The notes under the pieces were generated by a model that did not search any database, was not told where the DNA came from, and worked only from the letters and a program-made list of their open reading frames with translations. A stretch of DNA of 64,000 bases from Janthinobacterium sp. PC23-8 (GTDB lineage Bacteria; Pseudomonadota; Gammaproteobacteria; Burkholderiales; Burkholderiaceae_D). The position numbers and the translations under genes are program-made. The DNA lies in assembly GCF_002250505.1 (NCBI RefSeq), contig NZ_NJGY01000004.1, positions 175,672-239,671 on the forward strand, read 5' to 3'. This document shows positions 24,838 through 33,939 of this stretch, piece after piece (position 1 is the stretch's first letter; each line of letters begins with the position of its first letter).

Positions 24838-25710
24838 CAGGTTATAGCCGCCTTCGAGGCAGCTGACGATGCGCCCCTGGCCATATTGCCGGGCCACTTC
24901 CATCATCTGCTGCGTCAGCCAGCTGTAGTCCGCTTCGACCAGGCCCATGCCGCCCACGTCGTCTTCGCGGTGGGCGTCGAAACCGGCGGAAATGAACAGC
25001 ATCTGCGGACGCTGGCGGTGCAGGGCCGGCAGCCAGTGGTCGAGCACCAACTGGCGCACCACGTCGCCCTTCGAGCGGGCCGGCACCGGCACGTTGACGC
25101 GCGTGTCGGTATAGGACTCGACATCGCTGTACGGATAAAACGGATGCTGGAAAAAACTGACCATCAAGATGCGCGGATCGTGCGCCACCGATTCGGCCGT
25201 GCCATTGCCGTGGTGGACGTCGAAGTCGATGATGGCGACGCGCTCGAGGCCGCGCACGTCGAGCGCATGCTTGGCGGCGATGGCGACATTGTTGAACAGG
25301 CAAAAACCCATCGGCTCGCTGGGCCGCGCATGGTGGCCGGGCGGACGGATCGAACAGAAGGCGTTGGCGATCTCGCCGTCGATCACGGCGTCGGTGGCGG
25401 CAATGGCGGCGCCGGCCGCCGCCAGCGCCGCCTGGTAGCTGTAGGCGTTGAGCAAGGTATCGCCGTCGAGCGGATAGTACTCGCCCGGCGCCGGCAGGTT
25501 GTCGCGCACCAGGCTGATGGCCGCAGCGCTATGGTTGCGCTCGATATCGGACAGTTGCGCGCGCTCGCCCGTGCGGTGCTCGACCAGGTCGCTGATATGG
25601 GCCAGGATCAGCTGGTCGCTGATCGCCTGCAGGCGGGCCGGCGCTTCGGGATGCCAGTCGCCCATTTCATGGCGCTGGCAATCGGGATGGGTATAAATAG
25701 CTGTGCTCAT
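24784..25710 (-). CDS. Histone-deacetylase-family (class II-like) amidohydrolase
   Basis: This 308-residue arginase/deacetylase-fold enzyme has hallmark motifs: HPEAPARLQAI near the start, SIRPPGHHARP with the catalytic His pair, IIDFDVHHGNGT with Zn ligands and SAGFDAHREDDVGGM with the last Zn ligand and a Gly-rich loop. Bacterial members deacetylate acetylpolyamines, acetoin-related or protein substrates. The target here is unknown. The ATG at 25710 gives the family start (IYTHPDCQRHEMG). It is transcribed alone. Confidence 0.92.
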   Translation of the reverse strand: MSTAIYTHPDCQRHEMGDWHPEAPARLQAISDQLILAHISDLVEHRTGERAQLSDIERNHSAAAISLVRDNLPAPGEYYPLDGDTLLNAYSYQAALAAAGAAIAATDAVIDGEIANAFCSIRPPGHHARPSEPMGFCLFNNVAIAAKHALDVRGLERVAIIDFDVHHGNGTAESVAHDPRILMVSFFQHPFYPYSDVESYTDTRVNVPVPARSKGDVVRQLVLDHWLPALHRQRPQMLFISAGFDAHREDDVGGMGLVEADYSWLTQQMMEVARQYGQGRIVSCLEGGYNLSSLGRSVAAHIKALAEL

Positions 25711-26061
25711 CTTGTACTGGTTCGCTTTGTCTCTGTCTACGCAGGTAAAATCACCGGCTGGCCTGCGCCGCCATGGTCTCGCTCTCTAATCTACCACGGA
25801 CACGCCCGCTGCGGGCGCGGTGGCAGGCGCAGGACTTGATCGGCGCGAGCGATTGCACAGGAAATCGCTGTGCGGACACAGCCGTGCGCCACCTGAGGGG
25901 CCGCACGGTTATGCTGCACGGCTGGCGGCCAGGCCGGCGCCGCCGCGCGCGCACGAGGCGATGGCGCACTTTCTGGCTATCTATGCCGCGATGAAGTATG
26001 GTAACGCCAGCCCATACGAACACACCCGTGCGCGGCGCGCACTGCGCCGCCTGTTAACACT
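25711..26061. other. Gene-free stretch between divergent deacetylase and mltB genes
   Basis: I see no gene. It is GC-rich with several short hairpins (for instance GCCCGC/GCGGGC near 25807 and AGCGATT/AATCGCT near 25848-25870). Promoters for both divergent genes should lie here, but no convincing hexamers were found. Confidence 0.4.
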
Positions 26062-27258
26062 ATGCCGATGAGACGCTTCTTGCCTACCACTACCTCGACC
26101 ACCTCCGCCCTCCTGTTGTCCCTGCTGCTGGCCGGCACCGCCCATGCCGCCGAAAACAGCCAGATTTCCGCCGCCGACCGCGCCAGGGCGATCCAGGCCA
26201 TCAAACAGGGCGCCAAACAAGACGCAAATCAACCCTCCGTCAAAAAGGCGGCCGCCAAATTCGACTTTGAAGGCGAATTCGTCAACTATGCCAGCTGGTC
26301 CGATGTGCGCGCCTTTCTCGATGACATGGCCGCCAGACACGGCTTCGACCGCGCCGAACTCGACGTGCTGATCGGCAAGGTACGCTATGTGGAAACGACG
26401 GTGCAATTGATGAAACCCGCGCCGCCGGGCAAGCCGAAGAACTGGCACGCGTACAGCGCGCGCTTTATCGAACCGGTGCGTATCAACGCAGGCGTGAAAT
26501 TCTGGCGCGAAAACGCCGATGCGCTGGCGCGCGCGGAACGCCAGTATGGCGTGCCGGCCAATATCATCGTCGGCATTATCGGCGTGGAAACCGTGTATGG
26601 CCGCAATACGGGGCGCTTCCGCGTGCTCGATGCGCTCACCACGCTGGCGTTTTCGTATCCGGAAAGTCCGACCCGCGCGGCGCGCATGGCCTATTTCAAG
26701 GGTGAGCTGGAAAACGCGCTGCTGTTCGCACGCAAGGACGGCATCGATCCGCTGACCTTGCTGGGTTCTTACGCGGGCGCCATCGGTCTGCCTCAATTCA
26801 TGCCTGGCAGCATCATGAAATACGCGGTGGACTTCGATGGCGATAGTCACATCGACCTGCGCAACTCGACTGCCGACGCGATTGGCAGCGTGGCCCACTT
26901 CCTGGTCGAGCATGGCTGGAAACGCGACGATCCGGCCACCAGCGTGTATCCGGTGACGGTGTCGCCCAACCGCGCCTGGGAAAAATTCCTCGGCCAGGGC
27001 CTGTCGGCAAAGTTCACCCTGGAAGAACTGCAGCAGGCTGGCGTGACCAGCGTGGCGGCCCCACCACAGAATATGTTGTACGGCTTGATCGACCTGCAGA
27101 ATGGCTCTGAAGCAACAGAGTACAGCTTGGCAAGCAATAACTTCTTTGCTATAACTCAGTACAACAGAAGTTACTTCTATGCTATGTCAGTGATCGATCT
27201 GGGCAAGGCTGTCAGTGAAGCGCGCGCACGCCAGGCGGAAGTCGGTGTAAAGTTATAA
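26062..27258 (+). CDS. mltB: Membrane-bound lytic murein transglycosylase B
   Basis: This 398-residue protein has a signal peptide (SALLLSLLLAGTAHA) and an MltB/SLT_2 domain. The catalytic E176 is in GIIGVETVYGRNTGRF, followed by SYAGAIGLPQFMPGS and a calcium-loop-like DFDGDSHIDL. It cleaves peptidoglycan with 1,6-anhydro-MurNAc formation in the periplasm. There is no lipobox, so it is probably soluble. An alternative start lies two codons in. The last 65 codons are noticeably AT-richer than the rest (from about 27060), grading into the AT-rich intergenic region. Confidence 0.92.
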   Translation: MPMRRFLPTTTSTTSALLLSLLLAGTAHAAENSQISAADRARAIQAIKQGAKQDANQPSVKKAAAKFDFEGEFVNYASWSDVRAFLDDMAARHGFDRAELDVLIGKVRYVETTVQLMKPAPPGKPKNWHAYSARFIEPVRINAGVKFWRENADALARAERQYGVPANIIVGIIGVETVYGRNTGRFRVLDALTTLAFSYPESPTRAARMAYFKGELENALLFARKDGIDPLTLLGSYAGAIGLPQFMPGSIMKYAVDFDGDSHIDLRNSTADAIGSVAHFLVEHGWKRDDPATSVYPVTVSPNRAWEKFLGQGLSAKFTLEELQQAGVTSVAAPPQNMLYGLIDLQNGSEATEYSLASNNFFAITQYNRSYFYAMSVIDLGKAVSEARARQAEVGVKL

Positions 27259-27671
27259 TGTTACTTGTAAGAAAGCGTAAGCGCGATTGTCGGTGCTCCT
27301 AAACACGTTTATGGTGCACTCGTCAGCATCGCGCTCGCCAAGCTCGCCAGCGATCCGGCAATGCCAGCATTGAACATGTTTTTCACTTAATTTTTTTCAA
27401 AATACAATTTTTGGGCTACCATGTAAATGGTAAAGAATACATAGGTGTTGCAGCAAGACAACGTCAATCAGGTGTGTCACACGATAGTCACACTTTCCCA
27501 CCTGAAACTAAATCCTGCTGTACAATTGTGTATATATTATGAAAAACTGTATCCCGGATCGTAACATGTGTGAATTCGTTCCTTTTAGTAAAGAATGAAC
27601 ATGAACGCAGCAAAAGCGAGCTCCGAGTGTTTTTACTTTGCAGTGCAACTACAGAAGGAACAAACAACATC
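27259..27671. other. AT-rich gene-free stretch upstream of an HTH gene
   Basis: This 413-base stretch is markedly AT-rich compared with its surroundings. It holds an untranslated leader or decayed sequence and probably the promoter of the HTH gene (TATATTAT near 27532 is a plausible -10). No frame with a ribosome binding site was found. Confidence 0.4.
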
Positions 27672-28004
27672 ATGACAAATCAAGTCGGCATTGATATGAA
27701 CAGCGATTCGGACTCCGACGATCTGTTGCAATATAATCCAAACAGATTGCTCGACACCCTGATCGAAAACCTGCGCCTGAAAAACGACGCAGCCCTGTCG
27801 CGCGCGCTCGAAGTGGCGCCGCCCGTCATCAGCAAAATCCGCCACCACCGCCTGCCGGTCGGCGCCTCGCTGCTGATCCGCATGCACGAGGTAAGCGACC
27901 TGAGCATCCGTGACCTGCGTTACCTGATGGGTGACCGTCGCAACAAATTCCGCATCAGCGACAAGCAATTCAAGCCAAAAGAAGGCGAAACGCCGCAAGG
28001 CTGA
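27672..28004 (+). CDS. Small helix-turn-helix DNA-binding protein
   Basis: This 110-residue protein has an XRE-like fold: LLDTLIENLRLKNDAALSRA and LEVAPPVISKIRHHRLPVGA form a helix-turn-helix with recognition helix PVISKIRHHR, followed by LLIRMHEVSDLSIRDLRYLMG. The N-terminus (NSDSDSDD) is acidic and the C-terminus basic. AGAAGGA lies upstream of the ATG at 27672, though the spacing is long. The later ATG at 27696 is possible. It may be a nucleoid or regulatory protein, and the targets are unknown. It is transcribed alone and ends at a G+C-rich hairpin. Confidence 0.7.
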   Translation: MTNQVGIDMNSDSDSDDLLQYNPNRLLDTLIENLRLKNDAALSRALEVAPPVISKIRHHRLPVGASLLIRMHEVSDLSIRDLRYLMGDRRNKFRISDKQFKPKEGETPQG

Positions 28005-28026
28005 TCCTGCCAGTTGCGCAGGTTTT

Positions 28027-28046
28027 CCCTCCCCGCCCGGGGAGGG
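28027..28046 (+). terminator. G+C-rich hairpin after the HTH gene
   Basis: CCCTCCCCG (28027-28035) pairs with CGGGGAGGG (28038-28046). The following GGTCTGTTTT has a short T run. It lies between convergent genes and may serve both. Confidence 0.5.
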
Positions 28047-28093
28047 GGTCTGTTTTGTATTTCCAGGCCGTTCTGGCCGACCTCAATCGCCCC

Positions 28094-28996
28094 TTACGCC
28101 GGGAACACGCCGGTTGACAAATATCTGTCGCCACGGTCGCACACGATAAACACGATGGTCGCATTTTCCACGGTTTGCGAAATGCGCAGCGCGATTTCGC
28201 AGGCGCCGGCCGCTGAAATACCGCAGAACAAGCCTTCCTCCGCCGCCAGGCTGCGCGCCATGCGTTCGGCCACGCCCTGGCTCACGTATTCGAGCTGGTC
28301 GACGCGCGTCTTGTCATAGATTTTCGGCAAATACGCTTCCGGCCATTTGCGGATGCCCGGAATTTGCGAGCCCTCTTCCGGTTGCGCGCCGATGATACGG
28401 ATCGCCGGATTCTGTTCTTTCAAATACTTCGACACGCCCATGATGGTGCCAGTGGTGCCCATCGCGCTGACAAAGTGCGTGACCCGTCCTTGCGTGTCGC
28501 GCCAGATTTCCGGCCCCGTGCTTTCATAGTGGGCGCGCGCATTATCTTCATTGCCGAACTGGTCGAGAATGATGCCGCGGCCGTCTTTCTGCATCTGCTC
28601 GGCCAGGTCGCGCGCATATTCCATGCCGCCCGTCTTGGGGGTGAGCAAGATGTCGGCGCCATACGCGGCCATGCTCTGGCGGCGCTCGACGCTCAGGTTG
28701 TCCGGCATCAGCAGCAGCATCTTGTAGCCGCGCAGCGCGGCGGCCATGGCCAGCGCGATGCCGGTGTTGCCGCTGGTCGCTTCGATCAGGGTGTCGCCCG
28801 GCTTGATCTGGCCGCGCTCTTCGGCCCGCTTGAGCATGGACATGGCGGCGCGGTCCTTGACGGAGCCGGCCGGGTTGTTGCCTTCCAGCTTGCCCAGGAT
28901 AATGTTGTTGCGCGCCAGCGCATCGGCTCCCGGCAAACGCGTCAGCTGTACCAGCGGAGTATTGCCTATCGTATCTTCAAGTGTCTTGTAAGCCAT
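28094..28996 (-). CDS. cysM: Cysteine synthase B
   Basis: This 300-residue PLP enzyme makes cysteine from O-acetylserine and sulfide or thiosulfate. PLP binds K47 in PAGSVKDRAA. The substrate loop EATSGNTGIALAM and the phosphate loop MGTTGTIMG are present. The C-terminal CysM-type segment RKWPEAYLPKIYD distinguishes it from CysK. The ATG at 28996 gives the family start MAYKTLEDTIGNTPLVQL, and the frame from 29089 adds 31 unrelated residues. It is divergent from the cNMP/thioredoxin-reductase-like fusion gene. Confidence 0.93.
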   Translation of the reverse strand: MAYKTLEDTIGNTPLVQLTRLPGADALARNNIILGKLEGNNPAGSVKDRAAMSMLKRAEERGQIKPGDTLIEATSGNTGIALAMAAALRGYKMLLLMPDNLSVERRQSMAAYGADILLTPKTGGMEYARDLAEQMQKDGRGIILDQFGNEDNARAHYESTGPEIWRDTQGRVTHFVSAMGTTGTIMGVSKYLKEQNPAIRIIGAQPEEGSQIPGIRKWPEAYLPKIYDKTRVDQLEYVSQGVAERMARSLAAEEGLFCGISAAGACEIALRISQTVENATIVFIVCDRGDRYLSTGVFPA

Positions 28997-29259
28997 CGTG
29001 TCGCTTCGCGTAAATTCAACAAAGACCCATTCTAATATGAGATGCCAGCCTCTGTGTCGCTGTTCCTGGCCGCCCGGCCATGCCGTCACCGGACGGCCAG
29101 TCGCCCCACAAGCCGCATGGATGCTCGCTTTCGCGGCTTTTCACACGCCAGTGCGGCAAGCTTTTGGCACGCGGCGCGCCCTTGCGCTAGACTGGCGCCA
29201 TCAGTTATTTTTCTTATTTGCTTATTCACTTGCCCGCCAATTGCCACCACGGACCCGCC

Positions 29260-31023
29260 ATGACCAGCAGCGCACCTGAATTCATCCCTGAATCCACGCC
29301 CGATGATGCAGTCCAGGCCCACGCCTTCGACCCGCCTGGCCGCAGCCACCAGATTTCACCGGTCTTCAATGACGCCGAGCTCGAACGCCTGCGGCGCTAT
29401 GGCCAGCTCAGGCACTTTGCCGACGGCGCCGTCCTGTTTGAGGCGGGCAACAGCAGCTTTGGCATGCTGGTCATCCTGGCAGGGCGGGTCGCCATCACGC
29501 GCCATGAGGTGATGGGACAAGATACGCTGCTGCGCGAAGTGGGCAGGGGCCACTTCATCGCCGAGGTGGCGCAATTGTCGGGCCGCCCCACCCTCGTCAA
29601 CGGCAGCGCCGTCGGCGCTGTCGAGCTGCTCGACATCAGTTCGGAATCCTTGCGTGCGCTGATCGTGGCCGAAGCGGAGATGGGCGAGCGCATCGTGCGC
29701 GCACTGATCCTGCGCCGCGTCGGCCTGATCGAATCGAACTCGGGCGGACCGGTGCTGGTGGGGCCGCGCGGCAATGCCAATATGTTCCAGTTGCAAAGTT
29801 TCTTGAGCAGCAACGGCCATCCGCACACGGTGCTCGATCCGGACAACGACACGGCAGCCGCCGCCCTGCGCACGCGCTACCAGCCGGCGGCGCACGAATG
29901 GCCGCTGGTGGTCTGCCCCGACGGCAAGGTCATGAAAAATCCGGGCAACGCCGACCTTGGCCGCTGCCTGGGCATGCTGCCCGACCTGTCCGGCGACAAG
30001 ATTTTCGATGTGCTGGTGGTGGGCGCGGGGCCGGCCGGCCTGGCCACGGCCGTGTATGCGGCCTCGGAAGGCCTGTCGGTGCTGGCGCTGGAACAGCGCG
30101 CCTACGGCGGCCAGGCCGGCGCCAGCGCGCGCATCGAAAACTACCTGGGTTTTCCGACGGGGATCTCGGGCCGCGCGCTGGCCGGACGCGCCTATGTACA
30201 GGCGCAAAAATTCGGCGTCGAAGTGGCCACGCCGGCCAATGCCGCCAAGCTCGAATGCGACAGCTGGCCGCTGCGCCTGACCTTGACCGATGGCGTCACC
30301 GTGTGCGCCCGCACCGTGGTGCTGTCGTGCGGCGCGCGCTACCGCCGCCCGTCGCTGGCCAACCTGAAAACCTATGAGGGACGCGGCATTTATTACTGGG
30401 CTTCGCCGATCGAAGCCAAGCTGTGCCGCCAGGAGGAAATTATTCTGGTCGGCGGCGGCAATTCGGCCGGCCAGGCGGCCGTGTTCCTGTCAGGCCATGC
30501 GGCCAGGGTGCACATGGTGATCCGCGGCGCCGGCCTGGCCGCCAGCATGTCGAGCTACCTGATCGAACGCATCGCCGCCACGCCGAATATCACCTTGCAC
30601 ACGCACACGGAAATCATCGCGCTCGAAGGCGATGACGATGGCTTGAGCGAAGTGCGCTGGCGCAATAATCAAACGGGCGAGGAAGCCGATTGCGCCGTGC
30701 GCCGCGTGTTCCTGTTTGTCGGCGCCGATCCGAACACGGACTGGCTGCAGGACTGCGCGGTGGCGGTTGACGCCCAGGGCTTTATCCGCACCGGCTTTGA
30801 CGTCACGCGCGCCGAGTGCAGCAAGCTCGGCGACAAGCCGATCTCGCCGGCCGAGCTGCCGGAGCGCGCCGCGCTGGAAACGAGCGTGCCCGGCGTATTT
30901 GCGATTGGCGACGTGCGCGCCGGCTCGACCAAGCGGGTGGCGGCGGCCGTCGGCGAAGGCGCGGCCGTGGTGTCCCAGATCCACAGCTTTCTGGCCAGGC
31001 TGCCGGCAGACGCCGCCAGCTGA
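29260..31023 (+). CDS. cNMP-binding domain fused to a thioredoxin-reductase-like FAD oxidoreductase
   Basis: This 587-residue fusion has a cyclic-nucleotide-binding-like domain (about 30-150; RHFADGAVLFEAGNSSFGML), a thioredoxin-like linker (VLVGPRGNANMFQLQSFLSS) and a two-dinucleotide-domain flavoprotein (about 245-587). FAD motif VVGAGPAGLATAVYAASEG, NADPH motif VGGGNSAGQAAVFL and the C-terminal FAD motif VFAIGDVRAGSTKR are intact. At the position of the CATC redox centre of thioredoxin reductase it reads YYWASPIEAKLC, so the disulphide CxxC is missing. It therefore cannot act as a classic thioredoxin reductase, and a ferredoxin/flavodoxin-reductase-like or sensor role is possible. The start at 29260 was chosen because the conserved region begins later and the frame start at 29218 lacks a signal. 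Confidence 0.85.
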   Translation: MTSSAPEFIPESTPDDAVQAHAFDPPGRSHQISPVFNDAELERLRRYGQLRHFADGAVLFEAGNSSFGMLVILAGRVAITRHEVMGQDTLLREVGRGHFIAEVAQLSGRPTLVNGSAVGAVELLDISSESLRALIVAEAEMGERIVRALILRRVGLIESNSGGPVLVGPRGNANMFQLQSFLSSNGHPHTVLDPDNDTAAAALRTRYQPAAHEWPLVVCPDGKVMKNPGNADLGRCLGMLPDLSGDKIFDVLVVGAGPAGLATAVYAASEGLSVLALEQRAYGGQAGASARIENYLGFPTGISGRALAGRAYVQAQKFGVEVATPANAAKLECDSWPLRLTLTDGVTVCARTVVLSCGARYRRPSLANLKTYEGRGIYYWASPIEAKLCRQEEIILVGGGNSAGQAAVFLSGHAARVHMVIRGAGLAASMSSYLIERIAATPNITLHTHTEIIALEGDDDGLSEVRWRNNQTGEEADCAVRRVFLFVGADPNTDWLQDCAVAVDAQGFIRTGFDVTRAECSKLGDKPISPAELPERAALETSVPGVFAIGDVRAGSTKRVAAAVGEGAAVVSQIHSFLARLPADAAS

Positions 31024-32403
31024 TCAGCGCAGCGGCGTGGGATAGGTGGCCACGCTGACATTGCCGTCGCGGTCGATCGCCTGCACGCCAAAGAACACAT
31101 TGTCTTTCGACAGAGGCAGCGTTGCTTGCGTCACATTGCCCACATCCTGCGCGCCCTGCCACTGGTCAGCCGTGGTGGCGCGCCAGACCACGCGGTAGCC
31201 GGCCAGGTCCGGTTCCGTGTTCGGCCGCCACTGCAGCGTGGTGGCGTTTTCCAGCTTGTCTGTGCGCACCTGCACCTGCGACGGTGCGGCCGGCGCCAGT
31301 GCCAGCGACGCCAGCGCGGCGGCGTTGATGCGCGTCACCTTCGCCACATACTCATAGTCGACAAATTGCGGCAGGTCACCATATTGCACGCCGTTTTCCA
31401 CCCGCACATCCTGGTGCTGGTGCGCAAAATCTTCGTTCGGCTCGGTAAAGCGCAGCGCCGCATAGCCTTGCGCCAGGAAGGGCATATGGTCGCCGCCGCG
31501 CAGGTAGCGGTCGGCGCGCTGGATCACGTTGACGCGAAAGCCAGGTACATAGCGCTCGCCCACCTGTTTCACATGGCGCGCCAGCTGGCGCGAAATGGAA
31601 TCGTTTTCGCCTCCCGTCGCCACCAGGCCGCGCACGCCGTCGCTCATCTCTTTCACCGCCGGGATGCCCTCGGCAAACAGGCGCACCTGGCCGCCATCGA
31701 CCGTGCCGTCGTCGGCGCGCGAGCTGCCGATAATATCGTTGTTGAGCATGCCGGCGATATCGAGCTGTTTCGATTTTGCCTGCTGCGCCCAGTGGCCCGA
31801 GCCGAGCAGCCCCTGCTCTTCGGCCGCCACCGCCATGAACACCAGCGTCGCGTCGAACTGCCGGCGCGCCATCACGCAGGCCATTTCGATCACCGCCGCC
31901 GTGCCGGACGCATCGTCGTTGGCGCCGGGCGCGTTGCCGCTGGCGTCCATCACGTCGGTGGCGCGCGAGTCATAGTGGCCGCTGACCACATAGATGCGCT
32001 GCGCCGACTGCGGCTCGCTGCCGGGCAGGGTCGCCACCACGTTGACGATTTCGGTCGGGCGCGAGATACGTTTCGACACTGGCGTCACATGGCTGTCGAA
32101 AGCCACCTGCAAGCGTCCGCCCGCCTGCGCGCCGCAGCGCTCCAGTTCGGCCTTGATCCAGCGCCGCGCCGCGCCGATGCCCTGCGTGTCGGACACGGTA
32201 TCGGACATGGTATGGCGCGTCTGGAAACTCACCAGCTTGCGCACGTGCGCTTCGATGCGCTGCGGCGAAATGTCGGCCACCAGCTCGGTGATGGCCGGCT
32301 GCATCCGGTCCGGTGCCGGCGCTGCCGCTGGCGCCGCCAATACGGCTGCGGCCGCCCCGCCAGACAGCAGCGCTGCCGTCACGCCCGTCAACATCCTGCT
32401 CAT
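31024..32403 (-). CDS. M28-family zinc metallopeptidase, exported
   Basis: This 459-residue protein has a signal peptide (MLTGVTAALLSGGAAAAVLA), an N-terminal region and an M28 aminopeptidase domain with its two-zinc site: VVSGHYDSRA (His, Asp), GANDDASGTA (Asp bridging), AAEEQGLLGS (catalytic and ligand Glu pair), NNDIIGSS (Asp) and a late His in EDFAHQHQ. A C-terminal fibronectin-III-like domain (about 370-459; TTLQWRPNTEPDLAGYRVVW) follows. It is predicted to release N-terminal amino acids extracellularly or in the periplasm. AGGGAGA precedes the ATG at 32403. The stop lies directly next to the stop of the convergent fusion gene. Confidence 0.9.
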   Translation of the reverse strand: MSRMLTGVTAALLSGGAAAAVLAAPAAAPAPDRMQPAITELVADISPQRIEAHVRKLVSFQTRHTMSDTVSDTQGIGAARRWIKAELERCGAQAGGRLQVAFDSHVTPVSKRISRPTEIVNVVATLPGSEPQSAQRIYVVSGHYDSRATDVMDASGNAPGANDDASGTAAVIEMACVMARRQFDATLVFMAVAAEEQGLLGSGHWAQQAKSKQLDIAGMLNNDIIGSSRADDGTVDGGQVRLFAEGIPAVKEMSDGVRGLVATGGENDSISRQLARHVKQVGERYVPGFRVNVIQRADRYLRGGDHMPFLAQGYAALRFTEPNEDFAHQHQDVRVENGVQYGDLPQFVDYEYVAKVTRINAAALASLALAPAAPSQVQVRTDKLENATTLQWRPNTEPDLAGYRVVWRATTADQWQGAQDVGNVTQATLPLSKDNVFFGVQAIDRDGNVSVATYPTPLR

Positions 32404-32515
32404 TGCCTGTCTCCCTAAAATGATTATGGCAGGCATTTTCGCACTATTCGCGACGGGCGTGGCTGACGGCGTCAGGCAACTCGGCGCCCCCCCCTCGGCG
32501 TCCCAACTCGTCGGG

Positions 32516-32827
32516 CTACTTTTTCTCCGCGACCTTGGTGGCCGGCTTGGCTGCGCCCGACTTGCCCTGGCCGTTGACCTGCAGTCCCGCCTCGGACAGC
32601 TTCACGGCGCTTTTCGGACCGATGCCCTTGACCCGGCTTTCAAAGTCGGCCCAGTCCTTGTAGGGTCCCTTGGCGCGCTCGTCGATGATAGCTTTCGAGG
32701 TGGCCGGGCCGATGCCTTTGACGCTGTCGAGCGCCGCCTGGTCGGCCTTGTTGACGTCCACCTGGGCCATGGCCAGGCCCATCGTCGCGGCAAGGGTTGC
32801 CACGGCCAATACAATTTTTTTCAACAT
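32516..32827 (-). CDS. ComEA-like helix-hairpin-helix protein
   Basis: This 103-residue protein has a signal peptide (MLKKIVLAVATLAATMGLAMA). Residues 22-80 form two helix-hairpin-helix motifs: VDVNKADQAALDSVKGIGPA and DFESRVKGIGPKSAVKLSEA. The Lys/Ala-rich C-terminus is basic. ComEA-type proteins bind DNA in the periplasm during natural transformation, and short ones like this are common in Burkholderiales. A role in DNA uptake is inferred from the fold. GGAGA precedes the ATG at 32827. It lies downstream of rfaE1 on the same strand. Confidence 0.85.
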   Translation of the reverse strand: MLKKIVLAVATLAATMGLAMAQVDVNKADQAALDSVKGIGPATSKAIIDERAKGPYKDWADFESRVKGIGPKSAVKLSEAGLQVNGQGKSGAAKPATKVAEKK

Positions 32828-32942
32828 GGGAAAGTCTCCGTGATGTGGTTGGATAACACGCAAACGGCAGACAAACAGCGCCTGGCCGTCATCACAGTGT
32901 AGCGAACGCGGCATGGCCCGGCGGAGGGCCCGGAGGGGAAGA

Positions 32943-32972
32943 CCTGCGCCAGATCAAGCGAACTGGCGCAGG
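32943..32972 (-). terminator. Perfect 10-bp hairpin after rfaE1
   Basis: CCTGCGCCAG (32943-32952) pairs with CTGGCGCAGG (32963-32972) around a 10-base loop, 13 bases past the rfaE1 stop. The downstream side lacks a good T run, so it may attenuate or protect the 3' end rather than terminate fully. Confidence 0.5.
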
Positions 32973-32985
32973 CGATACGGAAGAT

Positions 32986-33939
32986 TTATTGCGGGAACAG
33001 TTCGGCGCGCGTGACGGTGGCCGTGCCCAACTTGCCCACCACGATGCCGCCGGCGCGGTTGGCCGTGCGCACGGCGTCGCCCAGGCTCATGCCGGCGCCC
33101 AGCATGGCGGCCATGGTGGCGATCACCGTGTCGCCCGCACCGGACACATCGAACACTTCGCGCGCGTCGGTCGGCATATGCAGCACCTCATCGGCCGTGT
33201 ACAAGCTCATGCCTTCTTCCGAGCGCGTCAGCAGCAGGGCGTCCAGGCCCAGCTGGGCGCGCATCTGCTGGGCGCGCTGCGTCAACTGTTCTTCGGTGCT
33301 CCAGTTGCCGATAATGCGGCGCAGTTCCGACTTGTTGGGAGTGAGCACTGACGCGCCCGTGTAGCGCGAAAAATCGTCGCCTTTCGGGTCAACCATCACG
33401 ATCTTGCCGGCCGCGCGGGCCGCCTTGATCATCTCGGCCACGTTGACCAGGCTGCCCTTGGCGTAGTCGGACAAAATCACCACGTCGCAGTCGGGCAGCA
33501 GGGTATTGAACTGCTTGAGCTTGTCGCGCAGCACCGTGTCGCTGGGCGCATCCTCGAAGTCGATGCGCAGCATCTGCTGCTGGCGGCCGATCACGCGCAG
33601 CTTGATGATGGTGGAAATGGCCGCATCGCGCTGCAAATGGCTGCGGATGCCGTCCTCGCCCAGCAGGCGTTCGACGTGGTTGCCGGCCTCGTCGTCGCCG
33701 ACCACGCCCAGCAGACTCGTCTTGGCACCGAGCGCGGCCGCATTGCGCGCCACGTTGGCCGCGCCGCCCAGGCGCTCCTCGCGCTTTTCAATGCGCACGA
33801 TGGGCACCGGCGCTTCCGGCGAAATACGGCTGACGTCGCCAAACCAGTAACGGTCCAGCATCACGTCGCCCACCACCAGCAGGCGCACCCTGGCCAGGCT
33901 GTCGGGCGCGCTCAAGCTTGCCAACGCAGGCGCGCTCAT
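32986..33939 (-). CDS. rfaE1: D-glycero-beta-D-manno-heptose-7-phosphate kinase
   Basis: This 317-residue PfkB/ribokinase-family enzyme equals the kinase half of HldE. N-terminal substrate motif [29 protein letters not shown] and the C-terminal anion-hole/catalytic motif [15 protein letters not shown] are present. It phosphorylates heptose 7-phosphate at C1 in ADP-heptose synthesis for LPS core. The nucleotidyltransferase half is encoded elsewhere. The ATG at 33939 overlaps the ugd stop (ATGA), so the pair is translationally coupled. Confidence 0.93.
   Translation of the reverse strand: MSAPALASLSAPDSLARVRLLVVGDVMLDRYWFGDVSRISPEAPVPIVRIEKREERLGGAANVARNAAALGAKTSLLGVVGDDEAGNHVERLLGEDGIRSHLQRDAAISTIIKLRVIGRQQQMLRIDFEDAPSDTVLRDKLKQFNTLLPDCDVVILSDYAKGSLVNVAEMIKAARAAGKIVMVDPKGDDFSRYTGASVLTPNKSELRRIIGNWSTEEQLTQRAQQMRAQLGLDALLLTRSEEGMSLYTADEVLHMPTDAREVFDVSGAGDTVIATMAAMLGAGMSLGDAVRTANRAGGIVVGKLGTATVTRAELFPQ

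Noticed and set aside
25751-26023. 90-residue minus-strand frame between the deacetylase gene and mltB
   Set aside because: Arg-rich chance frame, no start signal and no family features.
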